From the NCBI RefSeq assembly GCF_051106095.1, contig NC_135786.1, forward strand, positions 14,168,501 through 14,232,500: a stretch of 64,000 nt of DNA. The letters are read 5' to 3'. The position numbers were made by a program, and so were the translations under genes. Below, piece after piece: positions 1-11,562 of the stretch (positions are counted from its first letter, which is position 1; each line of letters starts with the position of its first letter). This DNA comes from Pogona vitticeps (lineage: Eukaryota; Chordata; Lepidosauria; Squamata; Agamidae). The notes under the pieces are model-generated. The model was given only the letters and a program-made list of their open reading frames with translations, did no database searches and was not told where the DNA came from.

Positions 1-374
1 GTGGAGCACCGGGAGGCTAGAGCTGGCTGGGCACTTGGCCGCTCGCCCCCTGGCCGCGTGGAGGCAGCGGAGCACCGGCAGGCTTTGGACTGGTAAGTCC
101 TTTTAAAAAAAGCTTTTCTGTGTGGGTTTTGGAGAGTGGGTTTGGACTGGGGGGGTTATGTTTCTGTGGGTTTTTGTATGTGTGTGTGTGTTTTGCAGTC
201 TCAACGTGGGACTTGCTCTTTTTATTTTTATTTTTGTATTTTTTTGAAATGCTGGAACAGATTAATTCCGTTCCCATGCATTTCAATGGGAAGTGGTAGG
301 TTGACTTATGAACTTTCTGAGGTACCAACGTCCTCCCAGAATGGATTAAGTTCGTAAGTCGAGGGCCCATTGTA
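1..374. mobile_element. TIR family 1 MITE (copy 1a), right part
   Basis: The right end carries the family's terminal motif (gtaagtcgagggcccattgta), matching the ends of seven other copies in this window that finish in a CACTG-type end plus TA. The interior matches the copy at 39362-40163 (TATG-rich block, TTTTGCAG, a stretch ending in atgcatttcaatgggaa). The left end lies outside the window. TA duplications and long TIRs suggest a Tc1/mariner-like non-autonomous element; the superfamily is an inference. Confidence 0.7.
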
Positions 375-599
375 TTTATTTATTTATTATTTCTAAGGAA
401 AAGACAATCCATCATGTTACAAGTAATAAATACAAAGCTTAACATAGTAAACTGTCATCTTACTTGTATAATTTAACTGGTGACCAAATGCTATTCCCCA
501 CATTTCTCAAAAGCACATTTACAGCATTCCCCATCTCATCTTAAAGAAATATTAACCAATATGCTCCAAATTGTTTTCCAAACCACGTGTCTCAAGATT

Positions 600-1281
600 T
601 ACCGTATTTGCCGGCATACAAGACCATTTTTTTGGCCCAAAAAACATGCCTCCAAGTTGGGGGGGTCATCCTGTACGCCGGGTGCACTTCATTTGGGCCA
701 GGAAGGAGCCACCGCCGGCGCCGGAGAGGAAGGCAGGCGGGCAGGCAGGCAGGCGGTCGGGATGGAGGGAGGGAAGCAGAGCTGGCCATGCTTGAGTGGC
801 CAGAGCCCGCCGCCGGGCTGTCCACGGCCCCACGCCACTGAGCCAGCTGCACGCTCACTCGCCCGCCACCCGCCCACTTCCCCTCTTACTCCTCCTCCTC
901 CTCCCACCGCCCACCCAGCCTCTTCCTCGCTCTCTCGCTGCTTGAGCCAGCTGGCGCGTGCTCCCCTGCTGCCTGCCCGCTTCCCCCTTCCTCCTCCTCC
1001 TCCCACCGCCCACCCAGCCTCTTCCCCTCTTCCTCGCCCTCTCGCTGCTTGAGCCACCCGCCCGCTTCCCCTCTTCCTCCTCCTCCTCCCGCTGCCTGCC
1101 TAACCTCTTCCCCTCTTCCTCGCCCTCCTCCCCGCTGGCCATGAACTTCCAGGGCGGGCCCGGGCAGAGCCCCGGGCAGCCGCCGCCGCCGCAGAGCCGT
1201 CCAATCTATATTTTGAGTGGAAATGTTGGGGGGGGGGTCATCTTATACAGCCAGTCGCCTTGTACGGCGGCAAATACGGTA
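600..1281. mobile_element. TIR family 2 MITE (copy 2a) with GC-rich cargo
   Basis: The two ends are inverted copies: CCGTATTTGCCGGCATACAA on the left, and on the right the complement of CCGTATTTGCCGCCGTACAA, each flanked by TA. Such TA-flanked ends fit a Tc1/mariner-like MITE. About 690-1200 is a C/T- and GC-rich insert very unlike the AT-rich flanks. It ends in an ATG at 1141 in a good Kozak context (GCCATGA) followed by a Gly/Pro/Gln-rich reading frame, which may be captured host 5' exon sequence. Confidence 0.75.
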
Positions 1282-2084
1282 TTTTATTGGCATATTTTAA
1301 TAAAGGCTTCCAGTTTTCAGTGAACTGACTGTGCCTTATTTCTCCTCTATATGGTCTAACTTTATTAGTCATCTTTTTCATCAACATGGGAAAAAAGAAA
1401 GAAATTGAAAAAATATTGATGCTTCTGAATACTACTTGATGGAGAACTACAGAACTATTGCCTCAATGTCTTTCCTGTTGGGTTTTCAAAGGCATCTGGT
1501 TGATCAATGTGAAAAAATGGGTGGGTCTGACATATCAGGATTCTTAAGACTGTGTACATTGTGTGCTTATCAACATTTACTTGCTACCCTAGTCTTCAAG
1601 CTCCAGGACTGAATTATGACAATGTCTATGCAAACACAGGTAAAGAAATTATCCAAGTTTGGTTTGTTTGTTTTTTGCCTAATTTTAATTTGATACAGCC
1701 ATCAACCTGCCCCTTGATTCCATGAACATGAAGTAATCAATATAATTTGTATTTTGGCTTCTAAGACTTTTTTTTAATTATTCAGGCTCCACAGTCCCTT
1801 TTTGTAAAAAAAAAAATTAGTAGGTCATATACTGTACACCTGAAACTAGTCTTACTTTGTCTAAGCATAATGCACTATACACAAACCTAAGCCATCCTTA
1901 TTATTGTTCTATTAAAATAAATGAATGTCAATATGTGGCTAAGTAAACAAGCCCAGAACACTGTAAACCAGCTCTGAATGGAGATTTTTCTGATCATTAC
2001 TTGAACAAGGAATTTTATTATAAATGTGTAAACATGACTAAGTGAAATATTTAATGAGTGGCTCTTCTAGCTCCACCCTGTCCC
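1282..2084. other. AT-rich stretch, nothing recognised
   Basis: No coding exon, repeat family or RNA gene was recognised on either strand. The DNA is AT-rich with scattered homopolymer runs. Confidence 0.4.
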
Positions 2085-2176
2085 CAGTGAGTATCCATGG
2101 CTCAGCCAAGAAAGCAAACTCAGGTCTCCTGAGTCCTACTTCATTATTCTATCTACTACACCACACTGGGTGCCCC
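2085..2176 (-). repeat. tRNA-derived SINE fragment, antisense
   Basis: The segment reads ...catggctcagcc...caggtctcctgagtcc...ctaca ccacactggg, the reverse complement of a tRNA-like SINE head with A-box and B-box remnants. A second copy of the same fragment lies at 43425-43570. Confidence 0.55.
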
Positions 2177-2180
2177 AAAC

Positions 2181-2182
<2 letters not shown>

Positions 2183-2212
<30 letters not shown>

Positions 2213-2278
2213 TTTGTTTGTTTGTTTGTTTGTTTATTACCCTGCCCATCTAGATCAAAATCTACTCTAAGAGGCTAA
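2183..2278 (-). repeat. (TTTA)n/(TTTG)n plus L2-type 3' tail, antisense
   Basis: A tetranucleotide array of TTTA then TTTG units runs into 'ctgcccatctaga', the complement of the L2 LINE tail that is seen in sense orientation at 15000-15060. Similar tails occur at 32337, 40640, 49093 and 58070. Confidence 0.6.
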
Positions 2279-3002
2279 TAGCAATCCAAATAATAACTAT
2301 AAAACAGCAGCATTAATATAGTTCATGAAATTATTTTGCTTTTCTACTTATTAACCTTCTGAAGTAGTTTCAGTGCCTACTGCCCATGTTGCTTTTCTGA
2401 TTCGCATGGACACTACAGCAAGCAGCGACAAAGAGAAGGAATATTCATTAATGTACATGCATCTCCTCTGATTCTGCAAGATGTCCCAATTTAATTTAGC
2501 AGCTGCAGCAACAAACAGGTTACAAGGCCAGGTCCATGGCATTTAAACTCTTGATTCGTGCATAGACCATGGAATGTTAATTAAAAATTGATTCAAACTC
2601 CTGAGGTTTCCATGTTTTAACCTACCAGCTTTGGGAGATCAGCCTAAACAGAAAGCTGTTGCTACACACCTCAGATACAATCATGTAGTGGGATAATTAG
2701 CGGTATATGTTTCTGTAGTATCATTTTATAAATCCTGAAGACAGAATTTTGTTTCTCATACAAATCCCTTCAAATCACCCTATGCCACAAAGTTGCTGTG
2801 AAGATTGGGACATGGGGTAGGGGGAGTTCAGTATGCAACTCTTGAGTTTGTTGGAGGACTGCAGGACAAAAGAGTGACAAGAGTTATCTATTATCTCTCC
2901 TATGCCATTATCATCAGAAACCACAGCAAGTATTCTAACCATTACATCAGTTATTCAGCGGGTATTCACTCAGCAAGCTCCTTGTCTTTTGGTATCATTT
3001 GT
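2279..3002. other. AT-rich stretch, nothing recognised
   Basis: No feature was recognised on either strand. Confidence 0.35.
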
Positions 3003-3305
3003 ACCAATACAAGAGCAGGTGGTACCTTTGTAGACCACTAAAAAAATCATACAATCTATGAGATTTTGTGGATCAGGACCATCCACATAGTCAGGCATGT
3101 ACCAGTGTGAAGAACTTAAGTCCAAAAGTTCATGGCAAGATTAATTTTGCCACAATTAAAAGTCCAAAAGCTTTTAGCAAGCTGGATTTCACCAGACACA
3201 TCTTCCTCAGATGTAAGACAGTAAAGATACAGGCTACATTAGGGTGCTGTATGATGATTTTTTTTTAGTGGTCTAAAAAGGTATTGCCTACTCTTGCATT
3301 TGTAT
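3003..3305. mobile_element. TIR family 3 DNA element (copy 3a)
   Basis: The left end (acaagagcagg..ggtacctttgtagaccacta) is inverted at the right end (tagtggtct..aaggtattgcctactcttg). The interior gtaccagtgtgaagaactta is shared with the copy at 53003-53397, which has the same type of ends. This supports a non-autonomous DNA transposon family; the superfamily is not known to me. Confidence 0.65.
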
Positions 3306-3398
3306 TTCTTATTTGACCACACGGCTCCTTTTTATTTGTACCAATGTAACTCAGTCACTTCTGATCTTTGACAGACTACACATGGGGATGCAATAAAA

Positions 3399-3588
3399 TA
3401 GTGGTGCCCCGCATAGCGACGATAATCCGTTCCGGATAAATCGTCGCTATCCGGAAACGTCACTATACGGGGGAAAAAAAACCCATAGGAACGCATTAAA
3501 CTCTTTTTAATGCGTTCCTATGGGGGATAAACATCGCTATGCGGATTCGTCGTTAAACGGGACCCTCGCTATGCAGGGCACCACTGTA
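3399..3588. mobile_element. TIR family 1 MITE (copy 1b), palindromic
   Basis: The ends are inverted copies (gtggtgccccgcatagcgac and its complement ending ggcaccactg), flanked by TA. The centre is a perfect hairpin: 19 bases at 3482-3500 pair with 3506-3524 around a 5-base loop. The whole element folds back on itself, typical of a Tc1/mariner-type MITE. Confidence 0.8.
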
Positions 3589-3791
3589 TGTTGCTTTTTC
3601 AAATTTTCCTGTTGATACATACTTATATATTGTAAGATAGGCACACCTTTAATTTCAGTCCATGTGTCCCCCAACCAATAATAAATCTGTTTAGGCCTCT
3701 CTCGTTTACTCCTTTTTTGTTCCACCTACCATGTCCTTTCCCACCTATTCAACTATATACATACTGGAAGCCCACCCCAATATGTGATACA

Positions 3792-4204
3792 TACAGTGGT
3801 GCCTCACTTGACAACATTAATTTGTTCCAGCGAAATCATCATCAAACAAAAATTTAAAAACCCCATTGAAACGCGTTGAAAACTGTTCAATGTGTTCCAA
3901 TGGGCTAAGTACTTGCTCGTCCAGCGAAGATCCTCCATACGGCGGCCATTTTTTGGTACCTGTCTAGTGAAAAAACAGTCCTGAAAACAGCGGCGGGTCA
4001 TTTTCTACAGCCGGCAGCCATTTTGAAACCCAACGGTCAGCTGTTTGCTGATCATCGTAAAGCGAAAAATTGGTTCCCGAAGCAGGGAACCGATCAACGT
4101 TAAGCGAAATTCCCCATCTAAACATCGTTTTGCGATCGCAAAAACTTCAATGTTAAGTGGATTTGTCGTAGAGCGGGGTAATCGTCCAGCGGGGCATGAC
4201 TGTA
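3792..4204. mobile_element. TIR family 1 MITE (copy 1c)
   Basis: TA-flanked element starting cagtggtgcctcacttgaca and ending in the near complement (ggggcatgactg). The interior has repeated 'gcgaa' and 'ggcggccattttttgg' blocks with partial self-complementarity. It belongs with the other cagtgg-ended elements in this window. Confidence 0.75.
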
Positions 4205-5199
4205 GTATGATTTCATAGGTCCTTGTTTACTGTGGCCTTTAAAAATCCTTTAATATATAAAAGTTTATACATACCTTTCAGCACCTAGGGACTCTGCAGA
4301 GTATTTTTGTGGCCCTTTTCACTTCCTGTTTGTATCATCTGTCATGCGTACCATATGCAGGCAGTATGCTATCAAGCACTCAAACAACTATGTGGTTTGT
4401 TTATAACAAAATATTGTTCTAATATAACACTTCACAACAAATGTAATCCTCAGAAAATGGGATTTGTTGTAAGCAAATACATCGAAACTAACACATTAAA
4501 GATATAAATAGTGATCTATTTGTCAATATATAGCTTTACTGCTATCAATCTTTAAATACCTATAGCAAAAAAGAAACTGGTACACCCACCAAAGCTGTAG
4601 GCAAGGCGAGTAATCTTTCAAAGGTTTTTCTAAAACAACGCCAGCAAAAGTGCACTATTCACATGCTTGAAGAAAACTGAAAATGCCAAGCCCAGATGCA
4701 TCAGGTTTTTATTCTAGAATAAAATATACACTACAATTTTTACATCCTGGGGATATAGTCTCTCCTTGTCTCCAAAATCATAACCATAGCTCTACTTAGC
4801 CTTTAAGTATCATGCTACAGTGTACAGAAGGGAGAGGAGAGGGGGCTCAGTGGAGCAAAAGGTCATTTTCCAGATGTGCTAGCAGCACAAGGGCAGCATC
4901 TCCAAAGTTAGGGGCGGGGTTAAAGGTGAAATAATGTGTTCAAAGAGGCTGATTCACATATTTTTACTTTTTAAACATCCAGAACCTGATTAATATTCCA
5001 ATATGGTTAGTGCAATTTGCTGAGAGTATTTGCAGCCCATTGATGAGATATCTCTACATCTTGGTCATGTGCTTGGTTGGTTACTTGTCTGACTGTGCAA
5101 CTAAGATGTACCTAGGTAATCTCATCAGTTAGCTGCACTTAGCTGCAGCAAACTGTACAATCCTTCTCCCATCACAAACAGGATTCCAATGCTGCCAAA
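4205..5199. other. AT-rich stretch, nothing recognised
   Basis: No coding exon or repeat family was recognised on either strand. Confidence 0.35.
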
Positions 5200-5508
5200 A
5201 GGTGTATGCTATGTTAGAACTGGATACGGAACAACTGATTGGTTCAAAATTGGGAAAGGAGTACAACAAGGCTGCATATTATCTCCCTGCTTATTTAACT
5301 TATATGCAGAATACATCATGCGAAAGGCTGGAATCCCAAAGTGAAATTAAGATTGCTGGAAGAAATATCAACAATCTCAGATATGCAGATAATACCACTC
5401 TGATGGCAGAAAGTGAGGAGGAATTAAAGAACCTCTTAAAGAGGGTGAAAGAGGAGAGTGCAAAAAATGGTCTGAAGGTCAACATCCAAAAAACCCCCAA
5501 ACCCCCAC

Positions 5509-5604
<96 letters not shown>

Positions 5605-6213
5605 ACTAGGATCATGGTCACTGGTCCTGTCACCTCCTGGCAAACAGAAGGGGAAGATATGGAGGCAGTGACAGATTTTACTTTCTTCGGCTCCATGTTC
5701 ACTGCAGATGGTGACAGCAGCCACAAAATCAAAAGATGCCTGCTTCTTGGGAGAAAAGTGAAGACAAACATAGACAGCATCTTAAAAAGCAGAGACATCA
5801 CCTTGCCGACAAAGGTCCGTACAGTCAAAGCTATGGTTTTTTCAGTAGCGATGTATGGAAGTGAGAACTGGACCATAAAGAAGGCTGACTGACGAAGAAT
5901 TGGTGCTCTGGAATTGTGGTGCTGAAGACTCTTGAGAGTCCCCAGGACTGCAAGGAGAACAAACCTATCCATTCTGAAATAAATCAACCCTGAGTGCTCC
6001 CTGGAAGAAGACTCCCTGGAAAAGACCCTGATGTTGGGAAAATGTGAAGGCAAGAGGAGAAGGGGACAACAGAGGACGAGATGGTTGGACAGTGTCATGG
6101 AAACTACCAGCATGAATTTGACCAAACTCTGGGAGGCAATGGAAGACAGAAGGGCCTGGCGTGCTCTGGTCCATGGAATTATGAAGAGCCGGACACGACT
6201 TAACGACTAAACA
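5200..6213 (+). mobile_element. RTE-BovB LINE, 5'-truncated copy A
   Basis: The translation matches the RTE-BovB reverse transcriptase C-terminal half: GSKLGK, RYADNTTLMAESEEEL (catalytic YADD changed to YADN), then ILKSRDITLPTKVRTVKAMV and the C-terminal region. The copy lacks the endonuclease and N-terminal RT (5' truncation, usual for LINEs). It is broken by a CAA array at 5509-5605, by a stop after the array and by a TGA at 5890. The 3' end gacacgacttaacgactaaa is the BovB tail shared with Sauria SINEs. At the position where copies B and C carry TGA it has the sense codon GGT. Confidence 0.85.
5509..5605 (+). repeat. (CAA)n microsatellite inside BovB copy A
   Basis: About 30 CAA units. 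In other BovB copies this position holds an A-rich run (NIKKTK coding), so the array grew inside the LINE after or during insertion. It makes long Thr/Gln or Cys tracts in conceptual frames, which are not real proteins. Confidence 0.95.
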
Positions 6214-6348
6214 ACAACAGGTTTTTGTTAACTGAAAAATTGGGTTAACTTAAAAAATAAAGGGGAAGCTTTTTTAAAAACAGTAAGAGTTTCTTTGCTT
6301 CCTCTAGTGATAAACAATGTATTTTGGAGGGTGGCATGATTTTATAGT

Positions 6349-6725
6349 AGACATCCTTCAGTCTCAAGAGACTATGGTAATGTGCTCTGTATGGAGGACT
6401 TGGAACAGAGTCTAGTGTGGCTGAGAAGGCCAATTCAAGAATGACAATCCCTTCCACATTGAAGACAAATACAATCTGTTCCCTGTCCAGCTCCCTGATT
6501 TTGCTAGTTTCGAGACTGCTTCTTTGCCTCAGCGTGCTGGACAAGCATCCCTTCAAAATGGGAGACCATAGTGCACCACCTGCCTCCAGTCTGAACACTT
6601 GGAGGTCAAGGTTTCCCATCTGTTCACGGCCATTCCTAAGGCCTTCAGATCCCACTTGCAGATATCCTTGTATCACAGCTATGGTCTCCCTCTGGGGCGT
6701 TTTCCCTGCACTAATTATCTACACA
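6349..6725 (-). mobile_element. Zinc-finger-tailed LINE 3' end, copy Z1 (antisense)
   Basis: The reverse complement matches copies at 35790, 41448, 43741 and 47791. The right part encodes the RGRPQ-type and WRQAVHH-type region and the left part the CGRDCHSR zinc-finger-like tail, ending in the palindromic 3' terminus (catagtctctcgagactgaa type). The protein style is that of a non-LTR retrotransposon C-terminus; I cannot fix the clade. The copy is 5'-truncated and decayed. Confidence 0.65.
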
Positions 6726-8164
6726 GGCACTGGCATACTGGGAGCCCTAAAAACATGGGGCAATTGTGCACATACTCCTACAAGGCAGTTCAGGTCAAGA
6801 AAAACAAAGCTCAAAAATGGGGAAGTGAGATGGTGGAGGGGCATAGGTGTGATGCTTCCATGTGTTACCTACCCCACAAGAGCCAATGTTCACTGTAACT
6901 TGGAAATCCTAAGAAAAATTCCTTTGTCTCATCTGCTTTTCAGCAAGAAGTGGTTCTCTCTGCCCACAAATGGTGAATTGGACAGGCATACCTTTAACTG
7001 TAAAGAAAATACAGACTTACTTGATGCCACCTATAGGTCAAACTGTTTGGCTACTCAATTATTTCTGACTAGATTTCAGGAATTCACAAGAATTCAAGGA
7101 ATAATAAATACCATCCATTCTCTCTTCACATCACAAATTAATCAATAATCAAAATAATCAATTACATTTTAGAGTTTCAGAATTTGGCTGATTAATTCAA
7201 AACCTGACAGACAAGATACTTTACACTGAAACACTGACAATTTTCATTTTCTCATAGACATACAAGTAATTTCTTGCACTCCTACAGCTTCTCAATCTCA
7301 AGCTCTTATAGCAATTCAGGAACAAAGATTAATTTTTGCCACTTGAGGTTTATACAAACATCTTCAAAGAATGTAATCGTGAAAACTATTTTACAGTCCT
7401 TAGTATTATATGAGTATTAGAACGCTAATATGAAAAACATAGAATTAACTTTTATATTATATGACACACACTAGCAACATCAAGTGTTACACAGCCAAGG
7501 CAGGTATTTGAGACAAATGTCACCATTATGTAATTATTTGTATGCCATTTTTCTCTAATTGTGACCAAAGTGACTCAAAACATATCAAACAGAAACGAAT
7601 TATAACAATTTGAAAAGAAAAAAAGACAATTACAAGTAGCCATTACATTAATAAATAATCCATCAATTTAAACTAAACAAGAGAGATATTAAAGCTTAAA
7701 ATAAATAAAACTGAAATTCTTTTCAAGTTGGAGTAACATAAAGCTATGTTTGTAAAGCATATAGGCCCTTATACCCAGGTAGCCAACCTTTGGCTTAAAG
7801 ATTCTTAATGAGCACTGTAACAAATTGAAACAAGGTTAGCTGTGAAAGGGTATTAGAAATGGTTTCGCAAACACTGAGGAAATTTAAATTTGAATACTTA
7901 CCATATGGTTATTTAAATGAATTTTAACTTTTTGAGATTATCAAAGTAATGATTATCAAAGAGAGCAGTAAAGTACTGGCTGGCATTAGAGCACCTTAGA
8001 AGTGTACAGCACGGTGGGGAGGAAAGGAAATTTTGATCTTGCTTGTCTGCTTGGCACACATAGCCATACTGGATGGATTTAACCAAGGGTGTAAAACAAG
8101 GCTATCTTGCATCCATCCACTTCCAACACTTCATATGACTCACAAGGAGAATCCAACACATATC
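6726..8164. other. AT-rich stretch, nothing recognised
   Basis: No convincing exon or repeat was seen. Open frames here have no recognisable composition or homology. Confidence 0.35.
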
Positions 8165-8450
8165 CTCTAATCAAGACCTGGGCAAAGTGTGGCCCGCTCC
8201 TGTCCAGCCCACGGACAGTTTTGAACATCAAAACCATTTATAGCTTTTTGTCTAAAGTTGATCAGTTGCTTATCTTTAACATAACGCAAAAAACCTCTTT
8301 AGTATTTGTGAAGATTAACAAGTTTAAAATAAAAACAATCATCACTGTTTCATTTTATTTTTAAGTAAATTTGGTTTGGCCTCCGAACACAGTTCAGATT
8401 TTTCATGTGGCCCCCCCTATAGAAATTAATTGCCCACCCCTGCTCTAATC
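8165..8450. mobile_element. hAT-like MITE with 8-bp target duplication
   Basis: The element at 8173-8442 (270 bp) is flanked by exact 8-bp direct repeats CTCTAATC at 8165-8172 and 8443-8450. The ends are inverted: cctgggcaaagtgtggcccg on the left and ...ggccccccc...ttgcccacccctg on the right. An 8-bp duplication and CAGGGGTGGGCAA-type ends are hallmarks of hAT elements. No transposase frame is present. Confidence 0.85.
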
Positions 8451-8687
8451 TCAGGGTTTTCCTGTTATGAATGTACAGGGCTTGAAAAATTTTAGAATGT
8501 CTCACCAGTCAGTCTAAAATTTCACTGGTCAGCATGACTGGACTATAGCCTTGCAATTTATTGAGACTGCAAAGCACTGATTTATACCCTCAGACTTGGG
8601 TTGCTTTATTACCTGCGTGCCCGTGGGGTCATGAAGCTTGTATTTTGAGTGCCTTTCTTTTGAATGTCTCCGGCATTCAGTTGAAAT
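8451..8687. other. Short unique stretch
   Basis: Nothing recognised between the hAT MITE and the BovB 3' end. Confidence 0.3.
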
Positions 8688-10045
8688 TTGTCGTTTCGTT
8701 TAGTCGTGTCCGACTCTTCATGACCCCAGGCCCTCCTATCTTCCACTGCCTCCCGGAGTTGTGTCAAATTCATGTTGGTTGCTTCGCAGACACTGTCCAG
8801 CCATCTCATCCTCGGTCGTCCCCTTCTCCTCTTGCCATCACACTTTCCTGACATCAAGGTTTTTTTCCAAGGAGTCTTCTCTTCTCATGAGATGGCCAAA
8901 GTACTGGAGCCTCAGCTTCAGGATCTGTCCTTCCAGTGAGCACTCAGGGTTGATTTCCTTCATAATGGATAGGTTTGTTCTCCTTGCAGTCCAGGGGATT
9001 CTCAAGAGCCTCCTCCAGCACCACAATTCAAAGGCATCAAGTCGTTGGCGGTCAGCTTTCTTTATGGTCCAGCTCTCAGTTCCATACATCACTACAGGAA
9101 AAACCATAGCTTTGACTATTCGGACTTTTGTTGGCAAGGTGATGTCTCTCCTTTTTAAGATGCTGTCAAGATTTGTCATCGCTTTCCTCTCAAGAAGCAG
9201 GCGTCTTTTAATTTTGTGGCTGCTGTCTCAATCTGCAGTGATCATGGAGCCCAGGAAGATAAAATCTGACACTGCCTCCATATCTTCCCCTTCTATTTCC
9301 CAGGAGGTGATGGGACCAGTGGCCATGATCTTAGTTTTTTTGATGTTGAGTTTCAGACCGTTTTTTGCACTCTCCTCTTTCACCCTCATTACAAGGTTCT
9401 TTAATTCCTCCTCACTCTCTGCCATCAGAGTGGTATCATCTGCATATCGGAGGTTGTTTATATTTCTTCCAGCAATCTTAATTCCGGCTTGGGATTCCTC
9501 CAGTCCAGCCTTCCGCATGATGTATTCTGCATATAAGTTAAATAAGCTGGGGGACAATATACAGCCTTGTCGTACTCCTTTCCCAATTATGAACCAATCA
9601 GTTGTTCCATATCCAGTTCTAACCGTTGCTTCCTGTCCCAGATATAGGTTTCTCAAAAGACAGATAAGGTGGCCAGGCACTCTAATTTCTTTAAGAAATT
9701 GCCATAGTTTGCTGTGGTCGACACAATCAAAGGCTTCTGTGTAGTCAATGAAGCAGAAGTAGATGTTTTTCTGGAACTCTCTGGCTTTCTCCATAATCCA
9801 GCACAGGTTAGCAATTTGGTCTCTAGTTCCTCTGCCTCTTCGGAATCCAGCTTGTATTTCTGGGAGTTCTCGGTCCACATACTGCTGAAGCCTACCTTGG
9901 AGGATTTTGAGGATAACCTTGCTAGCATGTGAAATGAGTGCAATTGTATGGTAGTTGGAGCATTCTTTGGCACTGCCTTTCTTTGGGATTGGGATGTAGA
10001 CTGATCTTTTCCAGTCCTCTCGCCACTGTTGGGTTTTCCAAACTT
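8688..10045 (-). mobile_element. RTE-BovB LINE, 5'-truncated copy B
   Basis: This is the best preserved BovB copy in the window. On the minus strand a 216-codon frame (9878 down to 9228) spans RT motifs: FIDYTEAFDCVDH (motif A), GVRQGCILSPSLFNLYAEYI, and intact RYADDTTLMAESEEEL with the catalytic YADD. The frame stops at a TGA right after the residues GSMITAD, and the reading then continues in frame-compatible sequence (ILKRRDITLPTKVRIVKAMV, then FELWCWRRLLRIPWTARR) to the BovB 3' tail near 8690. The endonuclease domain is missing. The same TGA occurs in copy C. Confidence 0.9.
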
Positions 10046-11562
10046 GCTGGCATATAGAGTTGAAATTAGGAGCAGGGAATCTCCATATTCTCCAGCATGG
10101 GACTACTCTACATTCTCCTGCAGAGCTATATCTCTATGTGCCACTCGAACTCTCTTCTTGCAAGAAGACAACTGTTTTCCTTTTCCAATGGGAGGGGGGA
10201 GGGGAGGACTACAGGATTAGAGAGAAAGGGGGAGGGTAGAGGCAGGGAGAGAGGGAATTGTGGGTCATCAAACAACATTTTTCATGCCCTGTGGATGTAC
10301 CACTATTTTTTAGGGTTAGTTCAATTCAGAGCTTATCCATCAATGCAGTGTGCACTGGCAGACCAATGCTACCTTGGATTATTAGATCAGCAGACATTCC
10401 AATGCACTACTCCCAACAAAACCTTCCTTTTCCTTTTTTCTGGTTTAATTGTTCCTTGTTCCTTCATTTCCATGGTCTTCAATCTTTCACCTGTCCCCAC
10501 AAACCAATTTAGTTCATTATAAACCACCTTTATTTAGCTCATTATTTAGTTAGCTATTAGTCTTTCCTATCCATTGATGGGCAGAGAAACCCCTGAACAA
10601 GCCCATTAAAAAAAAAAAAAAGCTGGAATGCACAATACCTCTTTGTTGGTAGTGAAAGCGGACTTCCACTGCAAAATACCCCAAGTCTACCTCAATACTA
10701 CTTAGCACCTAAATACTACTTTTAAATTTACATTATTTTGTTAGAATTCTTCCAGCAACAGTGGATGGTAAATCACTATTTTTTCCCCAGTACAGTACTG
10801 AAGATAAAGGATAAGAATGGCTTGCCTTGAACCAGCCAGTGGCACAAATGAATAAATAAAAGAATAAATCTTAGCATTTTGGGATGTGCGCAACAAGAAA
10901 AAATGGATTTGGGAAGCATGAAACAGTAATATATGTTGAATTCACCCAGTTCAGCATATAAGACCTTGTGCAGACTGCATATGGATTTTATTCAAAACCA
11001 CACACAATAGTTACCCACAAGAATTTGTTATCTGGCCTTGATCATCAGAAACCTTTCTCATCTCCATATATAAAAAGGAACAAATGGTTCTACATCGTTC
11101 TCTGAACATGCACTTAACTGAACACAGTGGGACTAACCTCTTAGTAAATATGAATAGGATGAGATTACATCATCTGTATTTATCTGTGTGGCAGCTTGGT
11201 GGAATGTGGCATGTATGTACTTGTTACATAGGAGCTGTTGTGTACTGAAAAGACATGCACAAAAGAAGACATAAGTGGCCTTGTGGATTCTTAAATGAAA
11301 TTCTGAGTTACTGATCCAAGATATTGCTCAAACTTTTGAAGGAAATGAGATGAAGTAACATACTTTTTTGCCATCTAAAATGAGGAGCTTGCAAAACTCT
11401 TCCGTTTCAGATCTTATATTAACAAGCTATAATATTGGGGGGGGGGGGGAACCATGGTCAAATAAATATATTTGCAACTAGGGGTCCTTGATTACCATCA
11501 CTACAAGTTACATCAAGACTTAGCCGTACTAAAAGTAGACCCAATCAAATTTGTGGGATATA
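10046..11562. other. Unique stretch with homopolymer runs
   Basis: Nothing recognised except poly-A near 10608 and poly-G near 11437. Confidence 0.35.

Noticed and set aside
480-1052. Pro/Ser-rich plus-strand frame of about 190 codons
   Set aside because: It lies across a MITE with C/T-rich cargo; composition follows the base bias.
5436-6125. Long minus-strand frame with poly-Cys tract
   Set aside because: It is the antisense of a BovB copy and its CAA array; the Cys run is just the repeat.
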